A stretch of 64,000 nt of DNA from Candidatus Aminicenantota bacterium (GTDB lineage: Bacteria > Acidobacteriota > Aminicenantia > Aminicenantales > Saccharicenantaceae). The translations under genes and the position numbers were made by a program. Below are positions 56,044 to 64,000 of this stretch, piece after piece (the first letter of the stretch is position 1; each line of letters opens with the position of its first letter). The notes beneath the pieces were generated by a model. The model saw nothing but the letters and a program-made list of their open reading frames with translations. It was not told where the DNA came from and did not search any database. Where the stretch lies: NCBI GenBank assembly GCA_014360015.1, contig JACIYJ010000004.1:193520-257519 (forward strand), given 5' to 3'.

Positions 56044-57041
56044 GTCAAAAAGTCAGGAGACATCTATTTCTTTTCATACTCGTTATTCTTACCGTGGTGG
56101 GCTTTTTTCTTTCGCTGAAGCTCGGTGCGGTCAAAACTTCTGTCTCTGAGCTATATCGAGCCATAGTTTCTGGAGAAAGTGAATTCCAAGACATTTTCTT
56201 TGGCCTCCGACTTCCCCGGGCTGTTCTGGCCTATCTGGTCGGAGCCTCCTTAGCTCTCTCTGGCGCTATCCTTCAGGGTTATTTCCGCAATCCTCTGGCT
56301 GACCCATTCATCTTAGGCACATCTTCAGGAGCTTCTCTGGGCGCGGTCCTCAGCCTGGAGCTCGGATTAACCATTGCGGTCTCTGGCTTTTCCACTCAGA
56401 GTCTGGCCGCTCTTCTTACCAGCCTGGCTCTGGTCGCCTGCGTTTATTTGATCTCGGAGCGCCGGAATTTTAAGACTTCAGAATCATTGCTTTTGACCGG
56501 AATTGCAGCTGGAGCCTTAGCTTCAGCCTTAACTTCTTTTCTTCTTTTCCGCCGGGCTGATGCCTACGAGCAGGCAGTTTTCTGGCTCCTGGGGAGTTTT
56601 TCCTTAGCTGACTGGAAACAGGTGTGGCTTATCTTTCCTTATTTTATCCTCTCGCTTCTTGTGGCTCAGTATCTGGCCAGAGATATGAACCTTCTGGTAC
56701 TGGGAGATGAGGTGGCCATGTCCCTTGGCTGTCCGGTGAAAGCCGTCAGGAAGATTTTTCTGTTTCTGGCCGCCCTTCTGGCTTCTTTTTCAGTGGCTGT
56801 GGCCGGTATCATTGGCTTTGTCGGATTGATTGTTCCCCACTCAGTCAGACTGATAATCGGGCCTGACCACCGGCGACTTTTCCTTTTCTCTGCCCTTTCT
56901 GGCGGAACTTTCCTTCTTTTCTCTGACCTTCTGGCCAGAACGATTTTCTCCCCGGCGGAAATTCCGGTCGGCGTCATCACCGCGGCTTTTGGTGCTCCCT
57001 TTTTCATCTATCTTTTAAACCGGCCCGGGAAAATTTCTTGA
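56040..57041 (+). CDS. btuC: ABC transporter permease, FecCD/BtuC family
   Basis: 333 residues, nine to ten membrane helices. Signatures: GLRLPRAVLAYLVGASLALSGAILQG, NPLADPFILGTSSGASLGAV and the coupling region GIIGFVGLIVPHSVRL. Overlaps btuF by 4 bases. A TonB-dependent outer-membrane receptor, which would be needed for uptake, is not in the window. Confidence 0.9.
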   Translation: MSQKVRRHLFLFILVILTVVGFFLSLKLGAVKTSVSELYRAIVSGESEFQDIFFGLRLPRAVLAYLVGASLALSGAILQGYFRNPLADPFILGTSSGASLGAVLSLELGLTIAVSGFSTQSLAALLTSLALVACVYLISERRNFKTSESLLLTGIAAGALASALTSFLLFRRADAYEQAVFWLLGSFSLADWKQVWLIFPYFILSLLVAQYLARDMNLLVLGDEVAMSLGCPVKAVRKIFLFLAALLASFSVAVAGIIGFVGLIVPHSVRLIIGPDHRRLFLFSALSGGTFLLFSDLLARTIFSPAEIPVGVITAAFGAPFFIYLLNRPGKIS

Positions 57042-57157
57042 AAGATTGAGAAAATTCCGCCCGGCTGAGGCGTCCATCCTTTGGGTGTTAGACCAGACAT
57101 TTTTGAAACTGGATGAGTTCTCTTGCTAAAAGATTCTCTGGACCTGAACAGAAATGA

Positions 57158-57187
57158 TTGACAACGGGCAGCAATTTGGCTTAATGT
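57158..57187 (+). promoter_or_regulatory. possible promoter for the DUF948-YtxH pair
   Basis: A perfect TTGACA (57158-57163) is followed after 18 bases by TAATGT (57182-57187), a poor -10 match. The -10 box ends 9 bases before the ATG at 57197; a short AAGG lies between them. Confidence 0.35.
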
Positions 57188-57196
57188 AAAGGTATC

Positions 57197-57568
57197 ATGC
57201 TGCTGACTTTCAACCAGGTTCTTTTCCTTATTCTGACTGTGACCGCAGCTGTTCTGGCTGCTTTTCTGGTACTTTTCCTCATTCAGCTCAGGAAGACGGC
57301 TAAGGAAGCGGAAAAATCTTTCCAGGAACTTCAGATCATTCTGCATAAACTTGAAAGAATCGAAGATAAGCTTGACCGTCGTTTGGACGACGCCGGAGTG
57401 ATCATCGAATCCACCAAACAGACGGTCTCGAGCCTGGCCGAACTTTCTCTCTTTCTGATGACTAAGGTCGTTCGGCCGGCTTCAAAATACTGGCCTGTGC
57501 TCTTCCCCTTGCTGCGTTTTGGTTGGCAGCTTATGAAAAAAAGAAAGGAGAAAAAAAATGTCCGATAA
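57197..57568 (+). CDS. DUF948-like small membrane protein
   Basis: 123 residues. One N-terminal membrane helix (about 8-28) is followed by a coiled coil (about 30-75: LRKTAKEAEKSFQELQIILHK split by charged residues) and a short hydrophobic end. This is the plan of DUF948 proteins, often paired with YtxH proteins as here. Function unknown; stress-linked in Firmicutes. Overlaps the next gene by 11 bases. Confidence 0.75.
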   Translation: MLLTFNQVLFLILTVTAAVLAAFLVLFLIQLRKTAKEAEKSFQELQIILHKLERIEDKLDRRLDDAGVIIESTKQTVSSLAELSLFLMTKVVRPASKYWPVLFPLLRFGWQLMKKRKEKKNVR

Positions 57569-57884
57569 CAAAGATTCTCGCTTTACTGAATCTCTTTTAA
57601 CTTTTCTGGCGGGCGCAGCCACTGGCTTTATTCTGGGAATTCTTTTCGCCCCGGCCAGCGGGAAAGAAACCAGAAGAAAATTGAAACAGCAGATTGAAAA
57701 AGGGCAGGAGTTAGCCAGAGAGGGTTATGAAAAGTTGGCCAGAGAAGCCGAAAAAGGGGCGCGGGTAGCCAAAGAGAAGGCTGAAGAAGGCATAGAAGCC
57801 ATTAAAGAATTCCTGGAAAAGAAAAAGGGCGAATACGTCCGCAAAGAACCAGAATTTCCTGAAGATTTAGACACCGAAAAATAA
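57558..57884 (+). CDS. YtxH domain protein
   Basis: 108 residues. The N-terminal YtxH helix is clear (FLAGAATGFILGILFAPASGKETR), followed by an amphipathic repeat of Ala/Glu/Lys resembling late-embryogenesis-type helices, ending acidic. Gas-vesicle-protein-like YtxH proteins are small envelope stress proteins of unclear job. AAAGGAG precedes the ATG. Paired with the DUF948 gene. Confidence 0.82.
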   Translation: MSDNKDSRFTESLLTFLAGAATGFILGILFAPASGKETRRKLKQQIEKGQELAREGYEKLAREAEKGARVAKEKAEEGIEAIKEFLEKKKGEYVRKEPEFPEDLDTEK

Positions 57885-57963
57885 GCCGGGGAACTGTTTT
57901 TAAGCACAGCTCCTAAAATCTGAAACTGACATAAACTTTATATCTATTTAAAAGAGGACCAGA

Positions 57964-59292
57964 ATGGGCGAAAGGAAAAAGAGGTTTTCTTTAATCCATC
58001 TTTTCCTCTTATTTACTCTAATATTCCCCTCCGCCTTGCCAGCCATCGACCAGAAAATAGCCCAGACCATTGATCAGGAAATCGAAAAAAATCGGGCTGA
58101 AATAATAAAAATCAGACGGTTTATCCATATGAACCCCGAGCTGAGCAACCGAGAATACGAAACCGCCAGGCTGGTAGCCAATAAACTGTCTTCGCTTGGG
58201 CTTGAAGTCAAGTCCGGAATAGCCAGGACAGGAGTGGTGGGTCTTCTGCGGGGCGGACTTCCAGGTCCAACTGTTGCTATCCGGGCTGATATGGATGCTC
58301 TGCCCATCCAGGAACAGAATACTTTCCCGTACAGATCTCTCAATCCAGGAGTGATGCATGCCTGTGGCCATGATGTCCATACTTCAATCGCTCTGGGAGC
58401 AGCCATGGTCCTTTCGACCATCAAAGATAAAATTCGGGGCAACGTAAAATTCATCTTTCAACCAGCCGAAGAAGGTGCCCCGGCCGGAGAAGAAGGCGGT
58501 GCTGCTCTGATGATTAAAGAAGGAGCACTGGAAAACCCACCGGTCCGGGCAATTTTTGCTCTTCATGTCTGGCCCGACCTGGATGCTGGAAAAGCTGGTT
58601 ATGCTTCAGGTTACATTATGGCCAGTTCGGATAACTTCACCATTACCATAAAAGGCAAAAGTGCCCACGGAGCCAGACCACAGGAAGGCATTGATGCCAT
58701 CGTCATCGCCGCAGAGGTTGTCAGTAGCCTCCAGACTATCATCAGCCGGTCTCTTGATCCGACCGAACCAGTGGTGATAACAGTGGGCAAGATCCAGGGC
58801 GGGGTCAGATCCAACATCATCGCTGATAAGGTGGTACTCGAAGGCACGGTTCGAACCCTGAATGAAGATGTCCGCAATAAAATTCCTGGGTTAATGGAAA
58901 ATATTGTTAAAGGAATCACCCAGAGCTATGGGGCCAGCTACACCCTGGAATATGAAAAGCAACTGCCGCCGCTTTACAATCATCCGGAATTTGTTCAGGT
59001 CGTGCTACCCGGTTTGAAAAGCTGTCTGGGTGAAGACAATCTGGTCCAGGTGAAGCCTCAGATGGTGGCTGAAGATTTCGCTTATTTTGCCGAGAGAATT
59101 CCGGCTTTTATGTATCTTCTCGGCGTCAAGACACCCGGTCAGACCAATGTGGCTCCACTCCACAGCCCGAACTTTAACCCGGATGAAAGAGCCATACCCG
59201 TGGGCATCAAAGCCATGTGTCATCTGGTCCTTAATGCTCTGGAGCAGCAGGCTTCTTTGAAATCATCTTCCACTGATTCTCTGCTCAGATAA
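57964..59292 (+). CDS. exported M20-family amidohydrolase/aminoacylase
   Basis: 442 residues. A signal peptide (about 1-26, ending ALPA) directs export. The M20D amidohydrolase core has RADMDALPIQEQN, MHACGHDVHTSIALG (metal His/Asp), FQPAEEG and SAHGARPQEGIDAI in the dimerisation lid. Related enzymes hydrolyse N-acyl amino acids, hippurate or indole-acetyl conjugates. The product is likely periplasmic. GAGG precedes the ATG. Confidence 0.9.
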   Translation: MGERKKRFSLIHLFLLFTLIFPSALPAIDQKIAQTIDQEIEKNRAEIIKIRRFIHMNPELSNREYETARLVANKLSSLGLEVKSGIARTGVVGLLRGGLPGPTVAIRADMDALPIQEQNTFPYRSLNPGVMHACGHDVHTSIALGAAMVLSTIKDKIRGNVKFIFQPAEEGAPAGEEGGAALMIKEGALENPPVRAIFALHVWPDLDAGKAGYASGYIMASSDNFTITIKGKSAHGARPQEGIDAIVIAAEVVSSLQTIISRSLDPTEPVVITVGKIQGGVRSNIIADKVVLEGTVRTLNEDVRNKIPGLMENIVKGITQSYGASYTLEYEKQLPPLYNHPEFVQVVLPGLKSCLGEDNLVQVKPQMVAEDFAYFAERIPAFMYLLGVKTPGQTNVAPLHSPNFNPDERAIPVGIKAMCHLVLNALEQQASLKSSSTDSLLR

Positions 59293-59295
59293 TCG

Positions 59296-61701
59296 ATGCC
59301 CTTCCCGCTTCTTTTTCCGGCTTTAAGTTTTATTTTCGGTATTATTTTTTCTTCGATTCTTAACACTGGCTTTTCCCGGTGGTCAATCACAGCCCTGGCT
59401 CTCCTCTTATTAACGGGCTGGCTCTGCTATTTTTTAAAAAAAGACCGAGCCGGACTAATCCTGATTCTGGCCGGGTTTTTTGTTTCAGGCTTCATCCTCC
59501 ATAGCTTCGAGAACAAACAGTATCAGAACAACCCACTCCGTCAGCTCAGAGCAGAGGGTTATCTCGATTTTAAAGGGACTCTTTTAAGATCTCCAGAACG
59601 CCGACCAGACCGCGACCTCCTGACAATCAGAGTTAACCAGGTTGAGGTAGCAGGCCAGGTAAAAAAAATAGGCGGAAACCTGCGGCTCACTGTGCCGCAT
59701 TCGACCATTTCTGACCAGCCGCTTGAACTTTTGGCCGGGGATGAAATCGAGTTCTCAGCCAGTTTGAATCCGGAAGAATCTTTCAGGAATTTTTTCCCTG
59801 ATTTTATGCCCCGTTACCTTCGGAGCCAGAAAATCCAGGCCCGGGCCTTTACCAAAAGTCCTCTGCTTATAAAAAGAGTCAGCCAGAGGAATCATTCGTT
59901 ACCGGGCTTTTTCTCAAAACTAAGGAGAAACCTCCAGAAGAAAATTGAAGCAGATTTTCCTGGCCAGGGAAAATTCAACCTGTCGCCTGAAGGAGCAATT
60001 CTGGAGGCTCTGCTCCTGGGTGAAGACGGCCGACTTGACCAAAAAACTGACCGGCAATTTCAGAAAACCGGGCTCTATCACCTGCTGGCGATATCCGGGG
60101 CGCACGTGGCGGTAATTACTTTTCTTATTTACTCTCTACTCCAGTTCTTCCTGATCCGAAAGAGAACCATCCATCTGATCCTGCTTTTTGCCCTGATTTT
60201 TTACGCTTTTCTGGTTGAAGGACAGCCTTCAGTTTTCCGGGCGGTTATTATGGCTTCTCTCTTTTTTCTCGGGAAAATAATCTTTGCCGAGGTCAATCTT
60301 TTGAACACTCTGTCCTTCTCGGCCATAATTTTGCTTTTTATCAATCCTTTCAGCATAGAGGATATCGGCTTCCAGCTGACTTTTCTGGCCACTCTTAGTC
60401 TGATTCTTTTTTATCAACCGATATTCAGGAGGCTACCCCAACTGCCCTTTAAACTTTCTGAAATGAGCGCTTTGTCGGCAGCTGCGGTCGTGGGTACCAT
60501 GCCGGTAATCGTCTACAATTTCAACCGGGTGACTTTTGCTTCACTCATCCTGAACATTCCGGCTGCTCCCTTAGTTGGTTTGATTATGGGAATCGGTTAT
60601 GTTTATCTGGTCTCCAGCTGTGTTCTTCCCGCAGCTGGTCATCTCCTATCCTTTCCCCTCAAACTTCTGGTCAGGTTTTTTGCCTGGCTCACCACCTGGC
60701 TCGAGCCCCTCTCATCGCTATCATACAGAATCCCGAGCCCGCCGCTAAGGATAATTCTCGGCTTTTATGCGTTTCTTCTGCTTTTTCTTTTGAAGCCCAA
60801 ATTCCGGGGGCAGAAGCTTATTACCGCTGCCGGGTTTTTGATTTTCTTTTTTATCCTAATAACTTATCCGTTTAAGCCTGCCAGCACTGGCTTTACAGTC
60901 ACCTTCATCGATGTCGGTCAGGGAGATTCCGTGGTCATCGAATTTCCCGGAAGCCAGGTCATGGTCATAGACGCCGGTGGCTTCCCCCAGAGCACCTTTG
61001 ACCCTGGAGAAAACATTGTTTCGCCATTTTTATGGCATAAAGGTTATAAAAAAATAGATTATCTTGTCTGCAGCCACCTTCATCCTGACCATGCCGGTGG
61101 GATAGCAGCTTTGGCCAGGAATTTTCGGGTGAAAGAGTACTGGTACTCTGAAGAAAACCCAGCCAGCTCTTTGGACCGGGAAATACGACAGGCTCTATCT
61201 CGAAAAGTTATAAAGAGAAAAATACGGACTGGCCTAAAGACAGAAGTTGAAAAAGTCCAGGTAGAAGCTCTGTATCCCGACGCTGAAGCCTTTTCCCTCT
61301 TTAAGCCTGGCAATGACCTGTCGGCCGTTATCAGGTTGGATTATGGCCAGCAGTCGTTCCTATTTCCGGCTGACATAACCCGCAGGGTAGAAGAGTATCT
61401 TTTGTCGAAGCATCCAGAGAAACTCAAGGCCACAGTGCTGAAGCTGCCACATCACGGCAGCCGGTTTTCGGCCAGCCAGCCGTTTCTGGAGGCAGTTTCT
61501 CCTGAATGGACGGTGTTGACGATCGGCCGGAACAATGTCTATGGCTTTCCCCATCCCGAAATTATTTCAACCTTAGAAGAAAAAGGCATTAAGATTTTCC
61601 GAACAGACCGGGATGGAGCCGTGGAATTCAAGAGTGATGGCCAAAGCCTTCTGATAAGAACTGCAGCTGGGAAAATTAACCACAGATATCATGACTTTTA
61701 A
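59296..61701 (+). CDS. comEC: ComEC/Rec2 DNA-uptake channel protein with metallo-beta-lactamase domain
   Basis: 801 residues, full length. N-terminal membrane helices and a DUF4131/OB-type periplasmic domain (about 60-180), the Competence multi-helix domain (about 225-530: GLYHLLAISGAHVAVI, GFQLTFLATLSLI), and a C-terminal metallo-beta-lactamase-like domain (about 535-795: DVGQGDSVVIE, HLHPDHAGG, LPHHGSRFS). It carries single-stranded DNA across the inner membrane in natural transformation. No comEA or comF is near. Starts 3 bases after the M20 gene with no ribosome site. Confidence 0.94.
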   Translation: MPFPLLFPALSFIFGIIFSSILNTGFSRWSITALALLLLTGWLCYFLKKDRAGLILILAGFFVSGFILHSFENKQYQNNPLRQLRAEGYLDFKGTLLRSPERRPDRDLLTIRVNQVEVAGQVKKIGGNLRLTVPHSTISDQPLELLAGDEIEFSASLNPEESFRNFFPDFMPRYLRSQKIQARAFTKSPLLIKRVSQRNHSLPGFFSKLRRNLQKKIEADFPGQGKFNLSPEGAILEALLLGEDGRLDQKTDRQFQKTGLYHLLAISGAHVAVITFLIYSLLQFFLIRKRTIHLILLFALIFYAFLVEGQPSVFRAVIMASLFFLGKIIFAEVNLLNTLSFSAIILLFINPFSIEDIGFQLTFLATLSLILFYQPIFRRLPQLPFKLSEMSALSAAAVVGTMPVIVYNFNRVTFASLILNIPAAPLVGLIMGIGYVYLVSSCVLPAAGHLLSFPLKLLVRFFAWLTTWLEPLSSLSYRIPSPPLRIILGFYAFLLLFLLKPKFRGQKLITAAGFLIFFFILITYPFKPASTGFTVTFIDVGQGDSVVIEFPGSQVMVIDAGGFPQSTFDPGENIVSPFLWHKGYKKIDYLVCSHLHPDHAGGIAALARNFRVKEYWYSEENPASSLDREIRQALSRKVIKRKIRTGLKTEVEKVQVEALYPDAEAFSLFKPGNDLSAVIRLDYGQQSFLFPADITRRVEEYLLSKHPEKLKATVLKLPHHGSRFSASQPFLEAVSPEWTVLTIGRNNVYGFPHPEIISTLEEKGIKIFRTDRDGAVEFKSDGQSLLIRTAAGKINHRYHDF

Positions 61702-61848
61702 AATTTGAGCACCTTTTTCTTCAGTCTATCCGGCTCTAACAATCTTGAATGAATGGAGATAGCTGCGGGCGAAGTTAAATTGATTTTCAATGAAATACTC
61801 TCTTCCGATCCCATTTTTTATAGTTTTTAAGTGAAGAAATTCGGACAG

Positions 61849-61878
61849 TTGACACCCGTAAGATTAAGGTAGTATTAT
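61849..61878 (+). promoter_or_regulatory. sigma-70 promoter for the small exported coiled-coil protein gene
   Basis: A perfect TTGACA (61849-61854), 18 bases, TATTAT (61873-61878). The leader is about 15 bases and includes GAGGG. Confidence 0.55.
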
Positions 61879-61899
61879 TTTTTTAGACGAGGGATGATA

Positions 61900-62523
61900 A
61901 TGATAAAGAAGCTTCTGACCATATTATTATCTCTTACCTTTTCCATCCTGTCCCTGCTTCTGGCTCAGGACCAGGAACTGGTCGAGCTGGCTAAAAAAGA
62001 AAAAGCTCGAAGAGAAAGTCTAAAAGGACAGAAGGTTAAGGTTATCACCAATAAGGATTTGGAGAATCTGACCAAAAAACCAGCTTTAATCCTGCCGGGT
62101 CAAAGTCAAACCGCCGGGTCAGAAGAGCAGATTCCATCAGCTTCTACCAGTGGCTCCACGACTTCAGTCGTCCACCGGGTTACTGTGGAAAATTCACCTG
62201 CCAGCAGACAACCACGGTCTGAAACGCAGACTTCTGGACAGGCTTTTACCGAAGGCCTGGATGTCAGGGGCAGTTCACTCGAAGAAGCCTGGAAAAAGGC
62301 TAAGGAGTACGTCGAGCTTCTGACGCTTAAAATGAACGCCCTCTGGCAGGAATTTTACAACCTGAACGATATGAAATCACGGGATTACCTTCAGCAGCAG
62401 ATCAGCGAAACCTACGAGAAATTGCTCAAAGCTCAAGAAGAAGAAGCCCAGCTGAGGCTGGAATATGAGAAACAGATTAACCAGAAAAAGAGCCAGAGCG
62501 TCTCTCCTATCTGGATAAAATAA
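61900..62523 (+). CDS. exported protein of unknown function
   Basis: 207 residues from the ATG at 61900, chosen because GAGGG lies 6 bases before it; the ATG two codons earlier touches that site. A signal peptide (about 1-22, ending LLAQ) leads to a charged helix (VELAKKEKARRESLKGQK), a Ser/Thr/Pro/Gln-rich linker (about 65-120) and a C-terminal coiled coil (about 125-200). The short Lys/Arg helix after the signal recurs, as I recall, in small exported proteins of Acidobacteria-like genomes. No function assigned. Confidence 0.7.
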   Translation: MIKKLLTILLSLTFSILSLLLAQDQELVELAKKEKARRESLKGQKVKVITNKDLENLTKKPALILPGQSQTAGSEEQIPSASTSGSTTSVVHRVTVENSPASRQPRSETQTSGQAFTEGLDVRGSSLEEAWKKAKEYVELLTLKMNALWQEFYNLNDMKSRDYLQQQISETYEKLLKAQEEEAQLRLEYEKQINQKKSQSVSPIWIK

Positions 62524-62592
62524 CCTGGATGGCCAGAGTCTAAAAGCCATCGTCAGAAGAAATAAATTCTGCTGTTCTAATTCCTACTAAAT

Positions 62593-63492
62593 TTATCGGA
62601 AATAAATAGTTTCTATTTTGATTCCGACTTCTCGGTCTTTTTCGATCTCTCGATAAATTTCGCTGGCTTTGATGGTTTTATCCACAGCTATGGTTAGCCT
62701 CAATTCCGGTTCCTGACCGAGGTCAGCGGCGGTTAAAGAATAAATTTTTTCAAAAGGTCCAGGTTCAAGCTCAAATTCATCCAGCAGGCGATCTTCCAGA
62801 AACAAAGACACTTTTTGCTTTTTTGAACCGGTCGCCGCAGCCTGACCTCTTATCATCAGAATCGCCCCTCGCCCCGAATTTTTGAGCAGACAAACGGCCT
62901 GTTTTTGAGTCCAGCGCTCGGCTAAAGGCTGGTTAGAGCCTGGCCAGGCTCTGCTAATCTTTTCCCAGCCGTCAAAATAAACTACATCCGGGGCATCGAG
63001 TGGATAGGGGGAAAGTCTTAAAGTTCGCTTAAAAAGCACAACCGGAGCCACCTGACCAGCTTCCTCAAACGTAATACTGAAATTAACTCGGACGCCACCT
63101 GCTGTCTCCGGGTCAAACCGGTTGATGAAAGCCGGAAAATAAACATATTTTTCTATCTCATATACCCGGTTGGGCAGCCATTTTGAGGTCGGCGGCTGAA
63201 GGTCCAGGATTTCTTTGAACAAAAACTTGCCCTGCCAGTCGGCTTCAGCCACTATCCGATAATCTTTTTCAGACGGTTGGAAAGCAGAAGTAGTGATAAA
63301 CTTTACTCGCAGCTTAGTGACCAGGTTGTCAGAGAGGACTTTGTCCGAAAATTCCGGGTTGACTACCAATCCCCTGACCGACGACTTATTTTCGCACGAC
63401 AGCAGGCTCACCATAATTAAGGCAGAGAAGGCTGAAATCAACAGCCAGATAATAGTGAAGATCTTATTTTTGTCTGGATTTGCTATTTTCAT
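62593..63492 (-). CDS. lipoprotein of unknown function
   Basis: 299 residues from the ATG at 63492, which has AAGG 5 bases upstream; a TTG six codons earlier coincides with the predicted start of transcription. A long N-terminal part (10 polar residues, then a hydrophobic core) ends in the lipobox SLLSC with C33. The mature part is beta-rich and unrecognised, with a jelly-roll-like C-terminal half (about 155-295). Convergent with the preceding gene across 69 bases that hold a 6-bp GATGGC/GCCATC hairpin at 62528-62551. Confidence 0.72.
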   Translation of the reverse strand: MKIANPDKNKIFTIIWLLISAFSALIMVSLLSCENKSSVRGLVVNPEFSDKVLSDNLVTKLRVKFITTSAFQPSEKDYRIVAEADWQGKFLFKEILDLQPPTSKWLPNRVYEIEKYVYFPAFINRFDPETAGGVRVNFSITFEEAGQVAPVVLFKRTLRLSPYPLDAPDVVYFDGWEKISRAWPGSNQPLAERWTQKQAVCLLKNSGRGAILMIRGQAAATGSKKQKVSLFLEDRLLDEFELEPGPFEKIYSLTAADLGQEPELRLTIAVDKTIKASEIYREIEKDREVGIKIETIYFR

Positions 63493-63516
63493 CAGAACCT
63501 TGAGGGACAAGCACTG

Positions 63517-63545
63517 ATTATAGATGAAAGACCGGAGATAATCAA
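63517..63545 (-). promoter_or_regulatory. sigma-70 promoter for the unknown lipoprotein gene
   Basis: On the minus strand TTGATT (63545-63540), 17 bases, perfect TATAAT (63522-63517). The leader is about 18 bases and contains the AAGG site before the ATG. Confidence 0.55.
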
Positions 63546-63595
63546 AGACCGCCAGGTTCAGGTGAGGGTTAACCTTAAATTTTGCTTGGTAAGCA

Positions 63596-63775
63596 TCAGG
63601 ACGGTGACAGCAGGAAAAAAGGGGCTTCTTTTAACCAGGTTACCTTCAACCCGAGTTGCCCGCCTGAAGCAATCGAAAGGCTCTGAGCTTCGCCATTCTT
63701 AGGAGGCAGGCTGAAGACAGGACAATCCTGACTGCCACTATAATTTCTAATTTTCAGCTTCCGGCCTATTGACAC
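63596..63775 (-). CDS. doubtful small protein, 59 residues
   Basis: A GTG-started frame of 59 codons with a plausible amino-acid mix (NYSGSQDCPVFSLPP, then ASGGQLGLKVTWLKEAPFF), no membrane segment and one Cys. No ribosome site or promoter is clear. It could be a remnant of a decayed gene or chance. Not recognised. Confidence 0.2.
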   Translation of the reverse strand: MSIGRKLKIRNYSGSQDCPVFSLPPKNGEAQSLSIASGGQLGLKVTWLKEAPFFLLSPS

Positions 63776-63830
63776 CGAACAAATTTTTATTATTCTGAAA
63801 CCCTATAGATTTTCTTCTTGTTCTTGATTA

Positions 63831-63900
63831 AGGATAAAGGCTAAGCCTCAGTTTCTGAGGGCCCTGCCTTATTAGAGAAGTAGGCGTCCTGCCTGTTAGA
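63831..63900 (+). ncRNA. putative structured leader RNA before the truncated gene
   Basis: CCTCAG-TTT-CTGAGG (63846-63860) is a perfect 6-bp hairpin. AGGC/GCCT pairs recur around it (63838-63848, 63866-63885, 63882-63894), allowing mutually exclusive 4-bp stems. There is no T-run, so not a standard terminator. It does not match any riboswitch consensus I can recall (compared by eye with c-di-GMP-I/II, fluoride, cobalamin and FMN). About 35 bases separate it from the downstream ATG. Confidence 0.25.
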
Positions 63901-63933
63901 AACTAAAATTACAGAAGAAAGGAATTTCTGGCG

Positions 63934-64000
63934 ATGAGAAGAAAGAACTCCCATATAATCCGATCAAAATTTAAGCCACTTACAAGAACAAACAAGGTTT
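63934..64000 (+). CDS. start of a gene cut by the window's right edge
   Basis: ATG at 63934 preceded by AGAAAGGA about 10 bases upstream, then 22 codons open to the end. The N-terminus is strongly basic (MRRKNSHIIRSKFKPL) and could lead into a signal peptide or a DNA/RNA-binding protein. Too short to identify. Confidence 0.4.
   Translation, partial: MRRKNSHIIRSKFKPLTRTNKV

Larger units (their letters stand above)
63493..63933. other. 441-base region without a convincing gene
   Basis: It begins with the promoter of the minus-strand lipoprotein gene (63517-63545), continues with a stretch that holds one doubtful minus-strand frame (63596-63775), and ends with the hairpin-rich leader of the gene cut by the right edge (63831-63933). 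A CAGGA/TCCTG hairpin is at about 63717-63729. Nothing here looks like a tRNA or mobile element. Confidence 0.5.

Noticed and set aside
57885..57925. Terminator after the YtxH gene
   Set aside because: The CTGT/ACAG stem has a mismatch, a long loop and no T-run.
62528..62551. Bidirectional terminator between the two exported-protein genes
   Set aside because: 6-bp stem with a 12-base loop and no T-run on either side.

Overview
The window reads as ordinary chromosome of a Gram-negative (diderm) bacterium. It is densely packed, and most neighbouring genes are separated by a few bases or overlap by 1-17. The diderm reading rests on a full Tol-Pal set, LPS-export parts (LptB, a large LptC/LptA-type protein, LptE) and lipoproteins with lipoboxes. 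Gene content and order (accD-folC-F1 ATPase; an lpt-rpoN-hpf-ptsN-hprK-rapZ-PTS string) would suit a deep diderm lineage near Acidobacteriota/Aminicenantes or Deltaproteobacteria. That placement is inference; there is no rRNA gene here. I saw no tRNA, CRISPR array, insertion sequence, integrase, prophage or plasmid function.

Layout. 1-3339: end of an exported protein, a saccharopine-dehydrogenase-like enzyme, and a VKOR-DsbA fusion. 3530-12573 (minus): a receiver-domain protein, accD, folC, seven F-type ATPase genes (two b-type stalks, delta, alpha, gamma, beta, epsilon; no a or c subunit) and trmN6. 12701-17248 (plus): dicarboxylate/glutamate symporter, rsmA, ftsK. 17358-18480 (minus): HD-GYP protein and a 62-residue protein. 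18605-19821 (plus): ECF sigma and zinc-finger anti-sigma. 19846-24053 (minus): uvrA, holB, ricT. 24153-26513 (plus): MrfA-like helicase. 26493-28539 (minus): trkH-trkA. 28643-34309 (plus): tolQ-tolR-tolA-tolB, pal, cpoB, ssb, cupin. 34315-45060 (minus): recJ, lptC/A, lptB, rpoN, hpf, ptsN, hprK, rapZ, EIIA-Man, HPr, EI. 45161-48978 (plus): ftsY-ribD-ribE-ribBA. 49007-54000 (mostly minus): dtd, rpsT (plus), holA, lptE, leuS. 54204-61701 (plus): btuD-btuF-btuC-like importer, two small envelope proteins, an exported M20 peptidase, comEC. 61900-64000: two unrecognised exported proteins and the start of a gene cut by the window edge.

How the genes work together. The PTS genes encode EI, HPr, two EIIA proteins and HPr kinase but no EIIB/EIIC permease, so they look like a regulatory phosphorelay in the same operon as sigma-54 and RapZ. 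Tol-Pal/CpoB and the Lpt proteins serve the outer membrane. UvrA and the helicase, which fire divergently, and RecJ, HolA, HolB, SSB and FtsK serve DNA repair, replication and segregation. The riboflavin genes sit behind ftsY.

I found no wholly new multi-gene system. The most unusual points are a UvrA that appears to lack the insertion domain while keeping the UvrB-binding domain; several promoters (textbook-perfect at ftsY) whose -10 box lies only 6-12 bases before the start codon with no ribosome-binding site, implying leaderless mRNAs; a receiver domain with Glu at the phospho-acceptor position heading the ATPase operon; two b-type stalks, one with a signal-like N-terminus; a fused, oversized LPS bridge protein; and hairpin-rich sequence before the truncated gene at the right edge.
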